DNA of 64,000 bases from Russula earlei. Lineage: Eukaryota > Basidiomycota > Agaricomycetes > Russulales > Russulaceae. The notes beneath the pieces were generated by a model. The model saw only the letters and a program-made list of their open reading frames with translations, was not told the DNA's origin and did not search any database. Location of the stretch: the NCBI GenBank assembly GCA_025769875.1, contig JAGFNK010000004.1, forward strand, positions 249,001-313,000. The letters are read 5' to 3'. The position numbers and the translations under genes were made by a program. Positions 28,094 to 43,160 of the stretch are shown here, piece by piece; position 1 is the first letter of the stretch, and every line of letters begins with the position of its first letter.

Positions 28094-29654
28094 TCACGCT
28101 GAGGCGAGCTGTGCCGCGCGGTGTTCCCGTAGGAGTCGGTCAAGGGCATCCTTCTGCCCAACCTCAAGAACGCCAGATTGAATGCCCGAATGGTATACAC
28201 GGAGTAGAGAGTCAACGTCGTCCATGGATTGCGTGCGCACATCGGCAAGCTCCTTGATCTTGGCCGTGGCATCCTTGATCTCCTCATCGGTGAGTTGGAG
28301 ACCAAGTTGCTCGACGCGTGACTTGACGGCGTTCCAGCCGGTCAAACGATGCCCGATGGACACGTAACGCGTAAGGCCAAAATCCTCTGGCCTGAGGATC
28401 TCGTAGGTAGAGGGGTTGTTGAGGATCGCTTTGGCGTGGATTCCAGCCTTGTGTGTGAATGCGACATAGCCACTGCCGCGGAACATTAACCGAGAGTGAC
28501 TCGAAGTGAACAAAAGGTAGGCATACGTGATGGGATTTGAGAAAGGTACATTGACTTCAACGGCTTCAGCGACGAGGTTCTCGATCTCACGTAGCATCGC
28601 GAGATTGTACTTGGACTTCACGTATTCCGGATTCGCGGCGTAGAGGCACGCGACAAGTCCACCGAGAGGCGTGATTCCAACGCGCTCGCCTATGCCGAGG
28701 ACGGCTGCAGTGGAGAAGATCGTTTCCTCAGTGTGCATGCCAAAGTGGCAGATACGACATACATGTGTCAATGTGCGTCGCGCCCGCTTCGAGCGCAGTG
28801 TATGCGTTAGCGATGGCCATTCCGGTGTCGTTGTGCAGGTGAACTTCGATATCGCAGGCGACAACGCCGCGAAGGGTGCGAACAAGCTCATAAACCTGGC
28901 GAGGATTTGCGCAACCGACAGTGTCGGCGATGCCGACGCGGTTGACACCGATCTTGTCCACCGTCTGGTAGATGGAAAGAAGGTCTACGAGATCGGATCG
29001 GAAAGAATCCTCCGTCGAAAATCGGACCTCGATGCCCTTGGACTTGACAAAGTTGATAACCTCGATCGCACTCTTGGTGATATAGGCCATATCCTTGCCA
29101 TGCGAAAATTCGCGGAGGAAGGATGACGTGCCGATGACAACGTCTACGCCATCTACGCCGGTCTCGACTGCGATGCGCGCGTCATCCATATGGCAACGGA
29201 TGTGGGTGAGGATTTTGGCTCTCAAGCCGAGCTTGCAGATGGCCTCGCAATCTCGTCGCGATTGCTCAGACGCTGCCGGCGACGTAAGTTCCAGATATTC
29301 GACGCCGAACTTGTCAAGGCCTTTGGCAATGGCAATCTTGGTCTCGGTGTCAAAGAAGGCATTGGCAAACTGCTCGCCCTCTGTGCGAGGCTACGTCAGT
29401 CGAAGAGCTGCGATGGGAGCGATAAAGATAGGACCTCGGAGAGTGCTCTCTATGATTTTAAAGTTGGAAACGTTGTTCAGAAAGTCGGATGCCCTCGGAG
29501 CATATGGGTTGCGGTGCTGCGAGGTAGATGAGTGTCTATTGGCGGCATGGGGATGAGGAGTGCCATTTGGGCCATTAAGGCCATCCGTCTTGCCCTCGAC
29601 GGCAACCGCATCCTGAACACCATCGAGAGGCGCATCTCCGTTCTGAGGGCACAT
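28094..29654 (-). CDS. LYS20: Homocitrate synthase
   Basis: Condenses acetyl-CoA with 2-oxoglutarate, the first step of the fungal alpha-aminoadipate lysine pathway. ATG at 29652-29654, stop TGA at 28094-28096. HMGL-like TIM barrel: [66 protein letters not shown], metal-binding [27 protein letters not shown] and [10 protein letters not shown]. The C-terminal LeuA-like domain ends in RAAQLASA. Introns fit at about 29391-29441 (GTCCTA donor, joining TLR to EGEQF), 28695-28752 (DTS-VLGIGER) and 28476-28527 (NPIT-GYVAFTH). About 50 N-terminal residues are polar and do not resemble a mitochondrial presequence. Lysine feedback would be expected but is not visible in sequence. Confidence 0.95.
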
Positions 29655-29813
29655 TGAGAAAGAGTATTGACCGTGTGTGTGGTACTACGACAAACAAAAG
29701 GATAGCCTTGGAGCGTTCACACTGCATTCAAATTTTGTTTATTTGTTTTATGATCTCGAGTCATTTGTCCCGGCCCGTCATATTCCGGACAGAGACAGCC
29801 CCTTTCCAACTCG

Positions 29814-29834
29814 AAAAAAAAAAAAAAAAAAAAA
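29814..29834. repeat. Poly-A run, 21 nt
   Basis: Homopolymer of about 21 A residues upstream of homocitrate synthase. On the other strand it is a poly-T promoter-like tract. The exact length may be unreliable. Confidence 0.85.
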
Positions 29835-29926
29835 CTCTGTAGCTTGGCACAGGTCACTGTTTTGCGCATTGGAGGAGGGTGTAAGAAATGTTTCGGACCA
29901 CCTGCCAGTGTTAGGTGCTAGCTAGT

Positions 29927-30598
29927 TTATGGACACTGCATTCTCACTTCGGCCGAGCAGTCCCCAATCACGGCCGAAGTTTGAATGGCGGCGGTTGTGA
30001 GAACAACCGCCAAATTGGCTCGCTCTAGGGTGAAGGTGGTAATGATAAACGTACTGCCAAATTGGTAGACTTGGTCTGCGCCAGGGATCCACCACCAGGC
30101 AATCCACCAGTAGGCAAACGTCAGACCCAGGTTGTCCATTACCAGGCAATCCATGCCAGCTTGTACTTGTACGTAGGTGTGGGCCTCCCTCGCAGTCGCA
30201 TGGAACACCATATCTCCCGGCGAGATCCACTGCAACTTCTCGATGTAATTGGCATTGGTATTGCATGTCGGGAGGATATCACGTACCAGGATAGTAGTGA
30301 CAACTATGTAGAGAGCTAGCCCCTCGATTGAGTGGGGGACTGACACACGGGTTCGCGCTAGCATCTTGCCTTTCTCTATGGCATACACACATAACAACAA
30401 GGGGCGAGCTGGCTTCGGTTCGGCGCAAAGAAAAACAACCCGAATAGTCAATGGTGGGAGGCCAGTATCATAAGTATAAGCAAGCACAAGAGAAAAAGCG
30501 AAGAAATTGAGGATCAGAGACATTATGCGATGCAGTAGGAATACAAACCGCTGGTTTTCGTTCCAGCGAGAAGAGAAGGGTGTCGGCATACGATGCAT
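29927..30598 (-). CDS. Hypothetical membrane protein, unrecognised
   Basis: Single open frame of 223 codons from ATG 30596-30598. An upstream GTG at 30631 extends the frame but is not a plausible start. Hydrophobic segments include FVFLLHRIMSLILNFFAFSL, ALYIVVTTILV and LTFAYWWIAWWWIPGAD, so three or four membrane spans are possible. I recognise no family. It has no introns, unlike nearly every neighbour, and its codons give no strong support. It may be a chance frame or one exon of a longer gene. Confidence 0.3.
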   Translation of the reverse strand: MHRMPTPFSSRWNENQRFVFLLHRIMSLILNFFAFSLVLAYTYDTGLPPLTIRVVFLCAEPKPARPLLLCVYAIEKGKMLARTRVSVPHSIEGLALYIVVTTILVRDILPTCNTNANYIEKLQWISPGDMVFHATAREAHTYVQVQAGMDCLVMDNLGLTFAYWWIAWWWIPGADQVYQFGSTFIITTFTLERANLAVVLTTAAIQTSAVIGDCSAEVRMQCP

Positions 30599-30758
30599 TG
30601 TTGACGATGAGGTATGGTGGGGTACGCACACGAGAAGAATGTAGACGGTACGAGGTAACAGGGAAGAGGGAAGAAATGCTTTGACTCGATCCGGCCGGGG
30701 ATGCTAGTTCCATACTAAAATGCGAGGAAACGTGTGTTGTTCAGGTAAAGAAAATGAC

Positions 30759-32756
30759 CTATAGCTCTGGCGGGATCGTTTGTTGAAAGAAGGGGTGTCT
30801 CAGAGCCTCGCGAACAGTGATTCGCTGCTTCGGGTCAAACATGAGCAACTTCCTGACAAGGTCCAAGAAGTGCACATTAATCATGTCTGTTTGGGGTATT
30901 ATTTCCTATGGCACATTCAGTTATTAAACAGAGGTCACGCAAAGGCCATCCATGGTAAGACAAACCTGGAGACTTCTTGTCGCGCGGACATCCTTCCGAC
31001 TTTGCTTAGTCGTCTTCGGTGATGGCCAATTGAGTTTGGGTCCTGCCTTGAAAAATTCAGGCTTGTGGTTCACGGCCTCCCGTGCAACATTCTCGGGCAT
31101 CTTGCCCATGACCATCTCCATCATGGCCAAATGCTCGAGGTTATCGTGCGTCTGGAAGAGGGCCATTCCTGTATAAAACTCCACCAGAATGCAGCCTAGC
31201 GAGTAGGCGTCACATGGGTATGACCAGCCAAGACCTATATGGTAATCAGTTAAAAGGGTCACTTAGGTCGATGGGTAACGGCGTCGTCGTACCTAGTATG
31301 ATCTCTGGAGCACGGTAATGACGTGTGGCGACGACGGCCGAGTGGTATTCATCCTGAAATGTGGCCGACCCGAAATCGATCAGCCGTATGTCTGTTGAGA
31401 CTAGTATGCGCTTGGTCCGATGGCCATGGCGCTGTGAGTATCCGTCGGCGTTGAGTGTGAGACTGGGCAGGGGGATAAAAATATTACCTTGCCAGGAGTG
31501 GGAATTGTCACAGTGCGAGAGTCGTTACATACTAACAAGATATTTTCGGGTTTGAGATCCGTATGGATAATGTGTAAATCATGCAGGACTTGATGAAGTA
31601 GACGAGATCAGGGCCAAGTATATGACAAAGGAAGAAACACGCACAAGCCACACTGCCAAGGAGTTGTTGCGCAAAAGATTGGATATGATCGCGAGGAAAG
31701 GAGGCAAAGTCGTTCTCCTTGAGAAAGTCATAGACACACATGCCAAGTAACTCGGACACTAAGCAAATGTGATTCCGATAGTCGAACCAATTTAAGAGGT
31801 GGATGCATTTACTAAAAAGGAAACAACATCAATGGGGAAATCGAAACACGTGACAGCGAAGGCACACGAACTGCCGATTGCTGGGGTCACGTTCCTTGAG
31901 TTTTTGCAACACCCGAACTTCGATGCGGCTAGCCTCGCGATATTTCTGAATGGCTCGGATAATCTTGATAGCGACGCGCTTGTTGGTTTCAATGTCGACT
32001 GCCTCGACAACTTTACCAAATGTCCCTTGACCGAGCAGGCGAACAGTACGATCTACTCAGCTGGATGAGCTGGTGGGGAAGGTCGGAAAAATATGGGAAG
32101 CGTACAGCGCTTATAGATTATGTCATCTGGGGTGACTATGTAATGACCCTCCTTATCATCGCAGGAGACCTGCTGCTTTGGTGTCTGTCCAAATCCATGA
32201 GATCAGAAAAGGGTCCACCCGTGAGATAGCGTTGACCAACAGTAGTAGAGGTAGCGGCGCTGCCATTAGTCCACGTCGCATGATTGGCCATGCCGGTTGA
32301 GACTTGTGGAGGGAACCCTTTCTTGGCAGACGACGGCGCCTCGTCAAGTTCACGCTTCCTCTTTTTGGGTGCGGGAATGGGAAGAGCCACCGACGAGGAA
32401 CCGGACGACTCGGCTTGAGCCTCCATGGCAGCACGAGCTCTCGTCCTTATTGGAGCAGAATAGGCGGGAGGCTGGTATGATGCAGAATACCCGTTCGTGC
32501 GGGAGGACGTTGCAGGAGATGCCGTGGGAGGAGGCGGTGTATCCTCGATGACGATGATTTCCCGGAGTCGACCATCTGTGTCGACTTCTTGCACCTCCGA
32601 GTAAGAGACCGTGTACTGATGGGCACGTTTACGCTTTCGAGTCCCAAGTGGGGGTGTAGGCAGAATGGTAGAATTCCTGTTGACGACGCTAGACATGGAA
32701 GGCCGTTGATATGACGGCAGAAGGTGAGGAGGGAGAGTTTGCACGGCAGTCTGCAT
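30759..32756 (-). CDS. LAMMER/CLK-family dual-specificity protein kinase
   Basis: Nuclear kinase of the Kns1/Lkh1/CLK group, whose known targets include SR-type splicing factors. Start ATG 32754-32756 (MQTAVQTLPPHLLPSYQRP). The basic N-terminus has two possible nuclear signals (TRKRKRAH, APKKRKRE). The kinase domain follows: VRLLGQGTFGKVVEAVD (P-loop), VAIKIIRAIQKYREAS (Lys), HTDLKPENILL (the HTDLKPEN form is typical of CLKs), LIDFGSATF (DFG), ATRHYRAPEIILG and SYPCDAYSLGCILVE. The LAMMER signature reads EHLAMMEMVMG, with Met where Arg is usual. Then RKLLMFDPKQRITVREALRH and HPFF. Introns fit at 32202-32257 and near 32055-32105, 31795-31860, 31610-31670, 31385-31490, 31240-31290 and 30886-30960. 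Divergent from the MYST gene. Confidence 0.92.
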
Positions 32757-33478
32757 CGTCAGGTACGACGAGAAGATAACTGTCGGATAGGGACAGAGAA
32801 CGGTGACGAATTGGGGGGCGAGATTGGGCGATGCGGAGGAACGGGCGAGCAAAGTGAAAAGCCCTTGGAAAGCACCGAGCGAGCCCACTGTGCCCTATTT
32901 GATCATATTTGGTCACGCTGCCACTTGGCAAATCCCCTCCTCGCCTCCGTTCGGCAAGACAAAAGGCATAATGATTATATATATGACCAGTAGAGTCTAT
33001 CTCGATTGGTTTTCCTTCACAGAATCCTGATAACTTTTGGCCTACATACCATACAACTCGTTTGCGCTGTGCAGTCCAGCTGACAAAGTCACGTGCAAAT
33101 GAGGTAGTCATGCATGTTTGCTAATATCTCCCCGCGGCGGACCCCGCCGCCCAGCCTGGAACCTGCACGAACGTGGGTGTGAGAATGTGTGCATTTTCAA
33201 CCCTGCCGGCGTAATTGTTACCTCGGCATATTCATAAGACTCGATGACGCGCGCATAGCTTTGCTGGTATCAGTCAGTAAACGTGAACTTGTTTCCTTTC
33301 GCCTATCCAAGTTCGAGACAGACAACCATGCCACGAAAGGGTCGGTTGCACTGCCGCCCCTGCTAAAATGACAAGCACAACGACGGCGGACGGGGATTAC
33401 ACAGTGGCGTGTTCGTTCGCAAATGAACGGGACTCGGAAGGATGACTGACCTCTCCCTCTCGTCTCGATCAGTCAAAT
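32757..33478. promoter_or_regulatory. Divergent promoter region, LAMMER kinase / MYST
   Basis: About 720 nt. A TATATATA element near 32971-32980 lies about 215 nt upstream of the kinase start. No other gene or motif is clear. Confidence 0.35.
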
Positions 33479-37562
<4,084 letters not shown>

Positions 37563-39976
37563 CTTATTTTGGTTTTGGTTTCCCATTTGATTCCCGAATA
37601 CATGGTTATAATGGTCTCCTGTAAACTGTAGTAGATGTATCTCCCCTCTGTTGCTCGCGAATTGTGCATGTGGTAGGATTGTTGTGAACGTTACAACGTA
37701 TGATACGAATCGTGTTTACTGTGTCTCTGTACTATACCAGACTGTCTCGGTAATGTTTGCGATACATGTGGAGCGTCGTTAAATGATAAATAATCACGAG
37801 TCGGGCGGTCGGGCGAAGTGAACCTCGTTGGGGCGTTATGGACAAGTTCGAACCCTTCAGATAAACATGGAGAATCTGGCAAGCGTCGGAGACAACAAGG
37901 TAGGGAAAGAACTTGCTGGCAGGGCAAAATCAAGAGTTATGCATCATGCTGGTACCACTGTAGTAGTAATAATCACGCGTTCACCACATCGCGGTTGACT
38001 ATGTAGTAACTATCCCACCAGCTCTGGCTGATCGATGTGGATGCCTTCGGTTCTATCACCTGTCGCTGGAAGTCAGGGTGTCATTTCCTCGCCAATGCAG
38101 TCCAGTCTGTCATGCATGTCATGTTCAGCCGTTCCTTGTGGCCAACCTTCATTGCATAAACAATCCTCGTTTTCGCGACGGTCCCCGTATATCAGGCGAA
38201 TGAAAATGGCCACGACAATTGATCACACTCGACTTCTAGAGCGAGATATCGGGCCAACAGGCCAATCCCGCTGTTGTCCTGTTTTGCTCTAACACTGCGT
38301 CGATAGCTGCGCTGCCTCCGATCATATGGATACTCCGCTCCCACAGCTTTTTGGCGCAGGCATATCCAAACCAGCAATCCAAAATGGGGTAACAACTTCT
38401 CCCACTGTCTCGTTGAAACTGTTCTGCATGCTCGTCCACCGTCCTGAAATCGCTCAGTCAATGTTTGACATTTGTCCGAACTAGAGGGAGATGTCCTTCG
38501 TCGTTAAGATAGTCCTATGCATTTTCCGAGGGAGAGAGTATAGGAGTTTACAAAACCACCGCAACAGATTATCACAGAGCAGCGCTGAAGCAGAGTTTAC
38601 AGGTTCCGGGGTGGTGTAAGTCGCGGCATTCTTCTCATTCGCTGGGACTGTGCATTGTGGTGTCGCTCATGAAGAACGCCTTTGGAATGCAACGCGGACG
38701 ACAGCTTCTGAAAATTTGCCATTGAAGGGTTAGACATTCGCCGCACGCCGCTTGTCCCGCCGGCCAGGGTGGACATGCAAAGTGACTTGGGTAGGTCCGA
38801 CTTTCGGCGACAGGTACAGTGACGGAGATGCCAGAATGACCTTCAAGTTGGTGCACTCGGCCATCTCCACCTCGTTGTGGAGTCGGGCACACAAACTCCG
38901 TTTCAGCGACCGTATGACAGCGTGTTGCTGATGGCACCTGCTTGAGGAGAAACAGCGCCACCTCCTTGGGGTGAGGACCCTGCAGGTTTACTTCCTAGAT
39001 AGCGTTTTACCAGTAGCGAGTACGTGAGGATTGACGGAGTGTAGCGCAGCGACAACGGAACTAGTTCAACTTTGTCGTGGCCATGTCGGAACTTGTGGCA
39101 TCATGTTGGGTGTTGCCGTCGAGATGATAGAACAGGGGAACAGGGGTCGCGCATTTCGCAGTGCAGTGTAAATCCACCAGAATTTCTGTACCCGGGCCGG
39201 CGACGATGGACTCACACACATACTCTACTCTTACTCGTCCCATTTACAACTTTCATGCCCACTGCGCACCAAACCTATGACAGTAAAATCGCAATGGCCT
39301 GTTTCCAGGCTTGGACAGCAGTACTGTTTCATGATGCAGTTATAGCATTGTATGTGTAACATGGCAGTCGGCATTTCGGACCGCTATCGTTTGTGTGAGA
39401 CGCCCCTTGGGACCGGATGTCAAACGACTCCGGTCCAGTGTCCAGTGGTCGTGAGTTGTTTGCCGGGAAGGTTTCGCCGTGGTGCACGCCACGGGATAAC
39501 AATGGTCCGTTCAAGAACACCGATGCGGCCGCGGTCGTGCGGCTGTCATTGATGTGTTTGACCTGTCACTTGATCGTTGGTAGCATCGGCTTGTTCGTCT
39601 CCAGTAGTCCATGACGCTGACCCCAGTGATCGAAAGCTCTCCGTGCTTCGTCAGTACTGGAATCGTTTACATATCAGACATCTGATCGCAAACCAACCAG
39701 CGAGCGCGGATATGGGATGTTGAAGGGCTTAGCTGTGGTCCGGCTGCATCGTAAAAACCAGTCACGGATGAAACACAAACACAGAATCTCCACCGATGTC
39801 ATCTGCGTTATCTACTCCTCGCATAACATGATGGGTGAATCCAAAGCTCTCGGTCCTCACCTCCACAAATGAAAGATGAAAGAGGGGCATCCCTGAAGCT
39901 GTTGGGATTCGATGAGGCACATCGTATAGTAACAGGAGGCTGTGGCGTGCTACTGTTCGCTGTTTTCTGCGAAGGG
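37563..39976. other. Gene-poor 2.4-kb region with short unrecognised frames
   Basis: No frame above 110 codons. Minus-strand pieces at 38236-38439, 38635-38961 and 39061-39243 are Cys- and Trp-containing and could be exons of a small unrecognised gene, but I cannot join them convincingly. The right end is the 3' flank of the enoyl-CoA isomerase. Confidence 0.4.
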
Positions 39977-41015
39977 CTAAAGCTTTCCTAACCTCACCTG
40001 AGCCGCAGATTCATGGGCGGCTACACTGATGGTCGGTATCCCCAGTCGTACGAGCTCTGTTACAGGGCGATACAGCTCTTCCTGTGTGTGTACAACATCA
40101 AGAAGGTCAGCATCCGGGCGCACTCACCCACTGGCAGAGCAGAAGTACAGACCTTGATCACGCCCCATCCGCCCCCGCGTGCCTTGGGTGCCTTGTCCTC
40201 GGCGATCTCTCGGGCTCGCTTGAGTACGCCCTGTGTGCCTCCAGAAACGATTTCATCGACAAGGCCAGCGTCACGTGCTTCCGGCGGTGTGAAGCGATGT
40301 CCGTCGAACGCAAACCTTCGAAGAACGGACACAGACACCTTGGCGCGTGTGATGGCGCCAAATGAAACGGGCCAGGCTGCGCCCAGGTCGACCTCGTTCA
40401 TGCACATCCAGGCGTTGCGCTTGGCGCCGTCGGTCATGACGCGAAAGTCGCAGACGAGGGCGAGTATGGCACCGGCGGCGAAGGAGTGACCATTGATGGC
40501 AGCGACCGTCGGGACTGGAAGGCGATGCCAATCAGAGCGGTGGAAGGGAGGAAAGCAAGGAGAGCGTACTTGGGAAGGTGAGCAATTGCAGAAGGAGCGG
40601 ATCGAAGGTAGCTTCATGTTTTGAGGGCAGAGGGCAGAGAGAAGGCAAGCAGGCACCTACCTTGGAGCCAACTGGGGTCAGCGATAACGCTGGGAAGGTC
40701 AAACCCTGGACAAGGAGGGCCTTGGTATACAGGCTAGAATCCGCGAACATCTGGCGCACCGTTGCTGAAGAACTTTTCTTGGTCCAGACGGCCAACAATG
40801 ACAAGGGCAGCAGCGCCCGCGTTCTCGTCTTTCCCGGCCTTACCCTCTGCACGCTCCTTGCGCCATTCGCGCTCAACGATCTGAAGCGCGGGCTTGAAAG
40901 CATCATTAACCAATGTCTTCACCAAGCGGTTATCGACACCGTTGTGCAGCTCAATTTGCCAGACAGTCGCAGTCGCTTCGGTGCGGATTAACGATCTATT
41001 AAAAACAAAATCCAT
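39977..41015 (-). CDS. Enoyl-CoA hydratase/isomerase, peroxisomal ECI-like
   Basis: Crotonase-fold enzyme, most like delta3,delta2-enoyl-CoA isomerase of fungal fatty-acid beta-oxidation. ATG 41013-41015. After the N-terminal strand (VWQIELHNGVDNRL) come ALVIVGRLDQEKFFSNG, joined by introns at about 40713-40766 and 40614-40662 to FDLPSVIADPSWLQ and ATFDPLLLQLLTFP. A third intron (about 40516-40570) leads to IPTVAAINGHSFAAGAILAL, with the oxyanion-hole Gly, then NEVDLGAAWPVSFGA. The last exon ends ...AAQVRLGKL, a near-match to a PTS1 peroxisomal signal, if the frame is read through to the TAG at 39977-39979. The C-terminal exon is the least certain part. Confidence 0.85.
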
Positions 41016-41383
41016 AAACTTCACACGCACGTCGTGACAGGGTCAGCAATGGTGTTTCCGACCCTACAGGAAGCCGGAGCATGAAGGTTGAAGACATGAA
41101 TCCTAGGTGTGGTGGCTTGATAGTATGGGGCTGAAGTATATAGATTAGATGACCCGAACCCCGAACCCGAAAAGAAAACGCATGTCAGTCCAGACCAACT
41201 GGTTGTATCAGGTTTGATGTTGAGGATGAGGATGAGTACTGGTTAACTCTTGGGAGACCTGTATGGACTTACTTAGTAAGAATCTACTCGTCGTTTGTTG
41301 TCGAAGCGCACACCGACGTGTGCGCAACTTCTCATGATCAGTCGGGTTCTGCCGGTGCCTCAACTTGCCAAATAACAACCAGC
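41016..41383. other. Divergent promoter region, ECI / complex I subunit
   Basis: About 370 nt with no recognised motif beyond short purine-rich stretches. Confidence 0.4.
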
Positions 41384-41724
41384 ATGAGTGACGATAGAGC
41401 TGCAGAACTCAAAGGTGCTTCCCGTCACTATAAACAACAGAATACACTCATACTTCTTGCTTTCTCAGCGCGGTTGGCCGCCCGCGATGCGCACATCCGA
41501 GAATCCTGGGTGCGCGCCATGGAGGCCCGCATTGTTGGTGACCAGCTTCAGAGTTGCTATCGTGCCGAGGGTGTCAACCATTATGAAAACTGCCGCGAGC
41601 TCTCGGAGAAGTACATCACACTTCTAAGGGAAAACCGGGTGAGTGCATGATCGTTGGTCTGGAGACGCCATGTCGTTGACCAGAAATGCATCAGGTGAAA
41701 GGCTACAAGCAGGTGGATGTGTAG
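41384..41724 (+). CDS. NADH:ubiquinone oxidoreductase 12 kDa subunit (NDUFB10/PDSW homologue)
   Basis: Accessory subunit of mitochondrial complex I, on the intermembrane-space side. Three exons: MSDDRAAELK, a 68-nt intron, then ARLAARDAHIRESWVRAMEARI...LQSCYRAEGVNHYENCRELSEKYITLLRENR, an intron at about 41640-41694, and VKGYKQVDV. The paired cysteines in SCYRAEGVNHYENC match the twin-Cys pattern of this family. About 80-90 residues, the usual size for fungal homologues. Divergent from the enoyl-CoA isomerase, convergent with TRAP-alpha. Confidence 0.9.
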
Positions 41725-41866
41725 CTTCGTCTTGTCAAACTGTCGTCATATTCCCACTAGATAGCGATTCTGTTTGCCATCCCCAAAACTGCCCAACTCG
41801 CGAAGGTGCCCATATAAATCGTATTCGCAATATCGTAGGTGTATGTTAGGTCGACAGAGCAATACC

Positions 41867-42949
41867 TTACTTCCTGAGCCGATTGCCGCGTCGTTTTCCC
41901 TCCGTGCCACTCGCTTCAGCCCCACTTAAGCCACTTTGTTCGTCCGCTGAGCTGACTGTACCGCCTACTTTCCGTGTCTTAATCTTGCGCAAGTGATGCT
42001 CCGGTATCCATTCCTCTTGGTGCCCGCCTGCTCCGGTTGCAGCAACAGTACTAGCTGATGCATAAATCGGCACAGATTTTTTGTGTTTAGGCTGAGGAAT
42101 GAAGGAGAGATAGGCGACATAACCAAGGCCACCCAAAATCGCGAGAATTATCGCATATGTGCTCAGGCTGGAAACAGACATCAGTAACATCCCAGCTGTA
42201 CTGAGCGGAAGGTGACGCACAGCTTAAAATCGAAGACTGAGAGCTCGGGCTCCACTACAGTAACGATGGAATCAAAAGCAGATATTTTTTCCCTTTCGCC
42301 GTCGGTAACGTGCTCCAACCAAACTTTGAGTTTGATATCGCCTGGTTTGAACCTGAGCAAGTCATGAGCCTGATAGCGACACATCAAACCGAAGGACTAA
42401 CTCGCTGAGAAAGTTATACGCAAGTTGAATGCGCATTGTATCAGGTACCACGGTCCCATATGTCAAGTTATTCGCCTGAGGTAGAAAAACCATAATTAAT
42501 GGATACTCCAAGGTCACGACAAAGCACGTACGGCCTTGATCAACTGCTCCGTGGTCGGGTCGAGAAATTCCCCGGCCACCGTGAGGAGGGTCACATTCTT
42601 CCCCGTTCTGTTCTCGATCGCTAATAATAGTTTGTTGATTTCTCCATTGACTACCTCTGGTGTCACACCATGTCATGAGTAATGCAGCATAGTAAGTCAT
42701 GATGAATGGAAGACTTACGACCGAAAGGATTGCTTTCAGGGAATGACGCAGTGACTGCCAGCACAGGATCCTTCACAGGGTGATCTACAGGCTCCTCAGA
42801 TTCGGGCACAGGTGCTGAGAGAAGAATGAATCCGTGAATTACCACTCTGGAGTAAGTAATAGAAGAAAAATCGACACACCGACAATCTCGATTGCGAATA
42901 CAGTAGTTGCCAAAAACGCAACGGCAGTGAGAAGAGACCGGATGCGCAT
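41867..42949 (-). CDS. IRC22: Translocon-associated protein alpha / Irc22-like ER membrane protein
   Basis: ER membrane protein of the TRAP-alpha (SSR1) family, associated with the Sec61 translocon in animals; the fungal role is less defined. ATG 42947-42949. Signal peptide MRIRSLLTAVAFLATTVFAIE, with the short lumenal acidic part PVPESEEPVDHPVKD. The conserved domain has VNGEINKLLLAIENRTGKNV...LLTVAGEFLDP, ANNLTYGTVVPD, RIQLAYNFLSE, and EPELSVFDFKL. A single transmembrane helix follows (YAIILAILGGLGYVAYLSFI), then a basic cytosolic tail ending GKRRGNRLRK. Introns fall near 42840-42895, 42660-42715, 42480-42535, 42365-42400 and 42170-42225. The frame is intact. Confidence 0.85.
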
Positions 42950-43160
42950 TTTTACTGATGCCAAGATGTATCGGACGCAGGACGATCAGTCAGGATAGTC
43001 AATGTTGCATGAGTAGCAAAAGTGCGGCGAGCCACGTCAACATCGGATATGGAAATAGGTCACATGATCTCGCGTCGGGGGATGAGAAGGATAATAATAA
43101 AAAAAACAACGGTATGCCCAGTACCAGTACAATTGTATGGTACGGAGAAAGTTTGATCAG

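Larger units (their letters stand above)
29655..30758. other. Intergenic region with one unrecognised membrane-type ORF
   Basis: Contains a 21-nt poly-A run at 29814-29834 and the minus-strand frame described separately (29927-30598). Nothing else is recognised. Confidence 0.4.
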
